Positions 62,646 through 62,957 of a stretch of 62,957 nucleotides of DNA are shown here, in pieces. The first letter of the stretch is position 1. Every line of letters starts with the position of its first letter. Below the pieces are notes generated by a model, which saw only the letters and a program-made list of their open reading frames with translations, was not told the origin of the DNA and did not search any database. The position numbers were made by a program, and so were the translations under genes. Source of the stretch: Planctomycetota bacterium (GTDB taxonomy: Bacteria; Planctomycetota; Planctomycetia; Planctomycetales; Planctomycetaceae); contig QQVO01000049.1 in NCBI GenBank assembly GCA_003388505.1, positions 1 through 62,957 on the forward strand, given 5' to 3'.

Positions 62646-62680
62646 CCAGCGAATCTCACTAACGCATGTCCCCAACTTTC

Positions 62681-62709
62681 CGTTTAGCCGCGACCCGCAG
62701 GGGAGCGCT
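62681..62709 (+). repeat. 29-bp CGTTTAGCCGCGACC repeat, copy 4
   Basis: Starts CGTTTAGCCGCGACC and ends GGAGCGCT, 36 bp after tadA. The following ACCTTGTACCCAAACTTCC is the inverse of a motif at about 26152-26171 in the tadG-end insertion. Confidence 0.78.
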
Positions 62710-62821
62710 CCCCGTCACACCTTGTACCCAAACTTCCCGGCTTGTTGATTTAAGTTAGCGTCGTGGGTTTGATTTTGTAAGATTCGGCGGCGTGGAGGGT
62801 GAGGTTTCAGGGAGGGAGTCG

Positions 62822-62957
62822 ATGGATTGGGCGAAGGCGGAATTCGGGCGGGAGCAGTTGGTGCTGTTTCCGACTCGGCTGGACGAGGCGATCGCGCCGC
62901 AGCATCGGGTGCGGTTGCTCGATGAGATTCTCACGCGGCTGGATTGGTCGGCTTGGG
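62822..62957 (+). mobile_element. N-terminus of an IS1182/IS5-type transposase, cut by the window edge
   Basis: The ATG at 62822 follows GGGAGGG. The 45 visible residues include FGREQLVLFPTRLDEAIAPQ and HRVRLLDEILTRLDWSAW, the start of DUF772/IS1182-like transposases (REQ-x-LxPxxLDE...HxVRxLDxxxxxLD). The catalytic DDE part would lie outside the window, so integrity cannot be judged. It is a possible helper for non-autonomous elements, though no matching end sequence was found here. Confidence 0.7.

Noticed and set aside
60627-62675. 682-residue minus-strand frame
   Set aside because: It is antisense to the beta-helix and tadA genes, both of which have clear motifs; the Val/Asp/Gly-rich composition is typical of an antisense shadow in high-GC DNA.
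1-62957. CRISPR array, rRNA, tRNA or phage genes
   Set aside because: No regularly spaced repeat-spacer series, no rRNA motifs, no recognisable tRNA cloverleaf, and no phage structural or integrase motifs were seen. The 30-bp tandem repeat at 29731 has no spacers.

Overview
The window looks like a chromosomal segment of a planctomycete. GC content is high. Several genes belong to families that I associate mainly with that phylum: a LolA-like secreted protein, a DUF1559-type pseudopilin-like protein, a Gfo/Idh/MocA oxidoreductase with a Tat signal, a very large PQQ-propeller protein and a VWA membrane protein. The spacers are crowded with short dispersed palindromes. This is an inference from gene families, since no rRNA or other taxonomic marker lies in the window and I recognised no tRNA.

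Layout. At 1-8.6 kb: a cut-off gene end, a ComEA-like/thioesterase pair, a LolA-like protein, a secreted metallopeptidase, a Tat oxidoreductase, three small proteins and an RraA-like protein. At 8.65-15.7 kb, all on the plus strand: a complete phosphate regulon, phoR-pstS-pstC-pstA-pstB-phoU-phoB, with a TTAACA-type Pho box before pstS. At 15.7-19.8 kb: an AAA ATPase, a short-chain dehydrogenase and a pseudopilin-like gene set among repeats. At 20.0-30.0 kb, minus strand: a Tad/Flp pilus cluster (two pilin-like proteins, prepilin peptidase, TadE/TadG-like minor proteins, CpaB, an FHA-CpaF ATPase and one TadB/C membrane protein). No secretin, TadZ/CpaE or second TadB/C protein is visible. At 30.2-43.4 kb, minus strand: a 1504-residue PQQ propeller, a YceH-like protein, a sugar-phosphate isomerase, a DUF58 protein, the glycine cleavage genes gcvH/gcvPA/gcvPB, rpiB and a Sua5-phosphatase fusion. 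At 43.7-53.6 kb, plus strand: a regulator/membrane/flavoprotein module with two matching operators, thioredoxin, a coiled-coil protein, argB-argD-argF, a purine nucleoside phosphorylase and mutY. At 54.3-60.4 kb: a membrane-anchored protein, a predicted secreted clan-CD cysteine peptidase coupled to a VWA membrane protein, and a zinc-ribbon membrane protein. At 60.8-62.96 kb: a secreted beta-helix protein, tadA and the start of a transposase.

The most unusual layer is the repeats. A 285-299 bp element with 16-bp terminal inverted repeats occurs three times. Each copy is flanked by 10-bp direct repeats that match at 9 of 10 positions, as expected for a non-autonomous transposon (MITE). Truncated pieces lie before gcvPA and inside the cysteine-peptidase gene, where repeat DNA is translated in frame just after the signal peptide. 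Several other short repeat families, and several small duplications, sit exactly on stop codons. Some of these elements carry TAG at one end and TAA at the other, so a gene running into either side is given a stop. This is a pattern seen by eye and needs genome-wide testing.

Start codons were often moved inward from the longest reading frame, using ribosome-binding sites, signal peptides, gene overlaps and repeat boundaries. Function calls come from recognised motifs, not from database searches.
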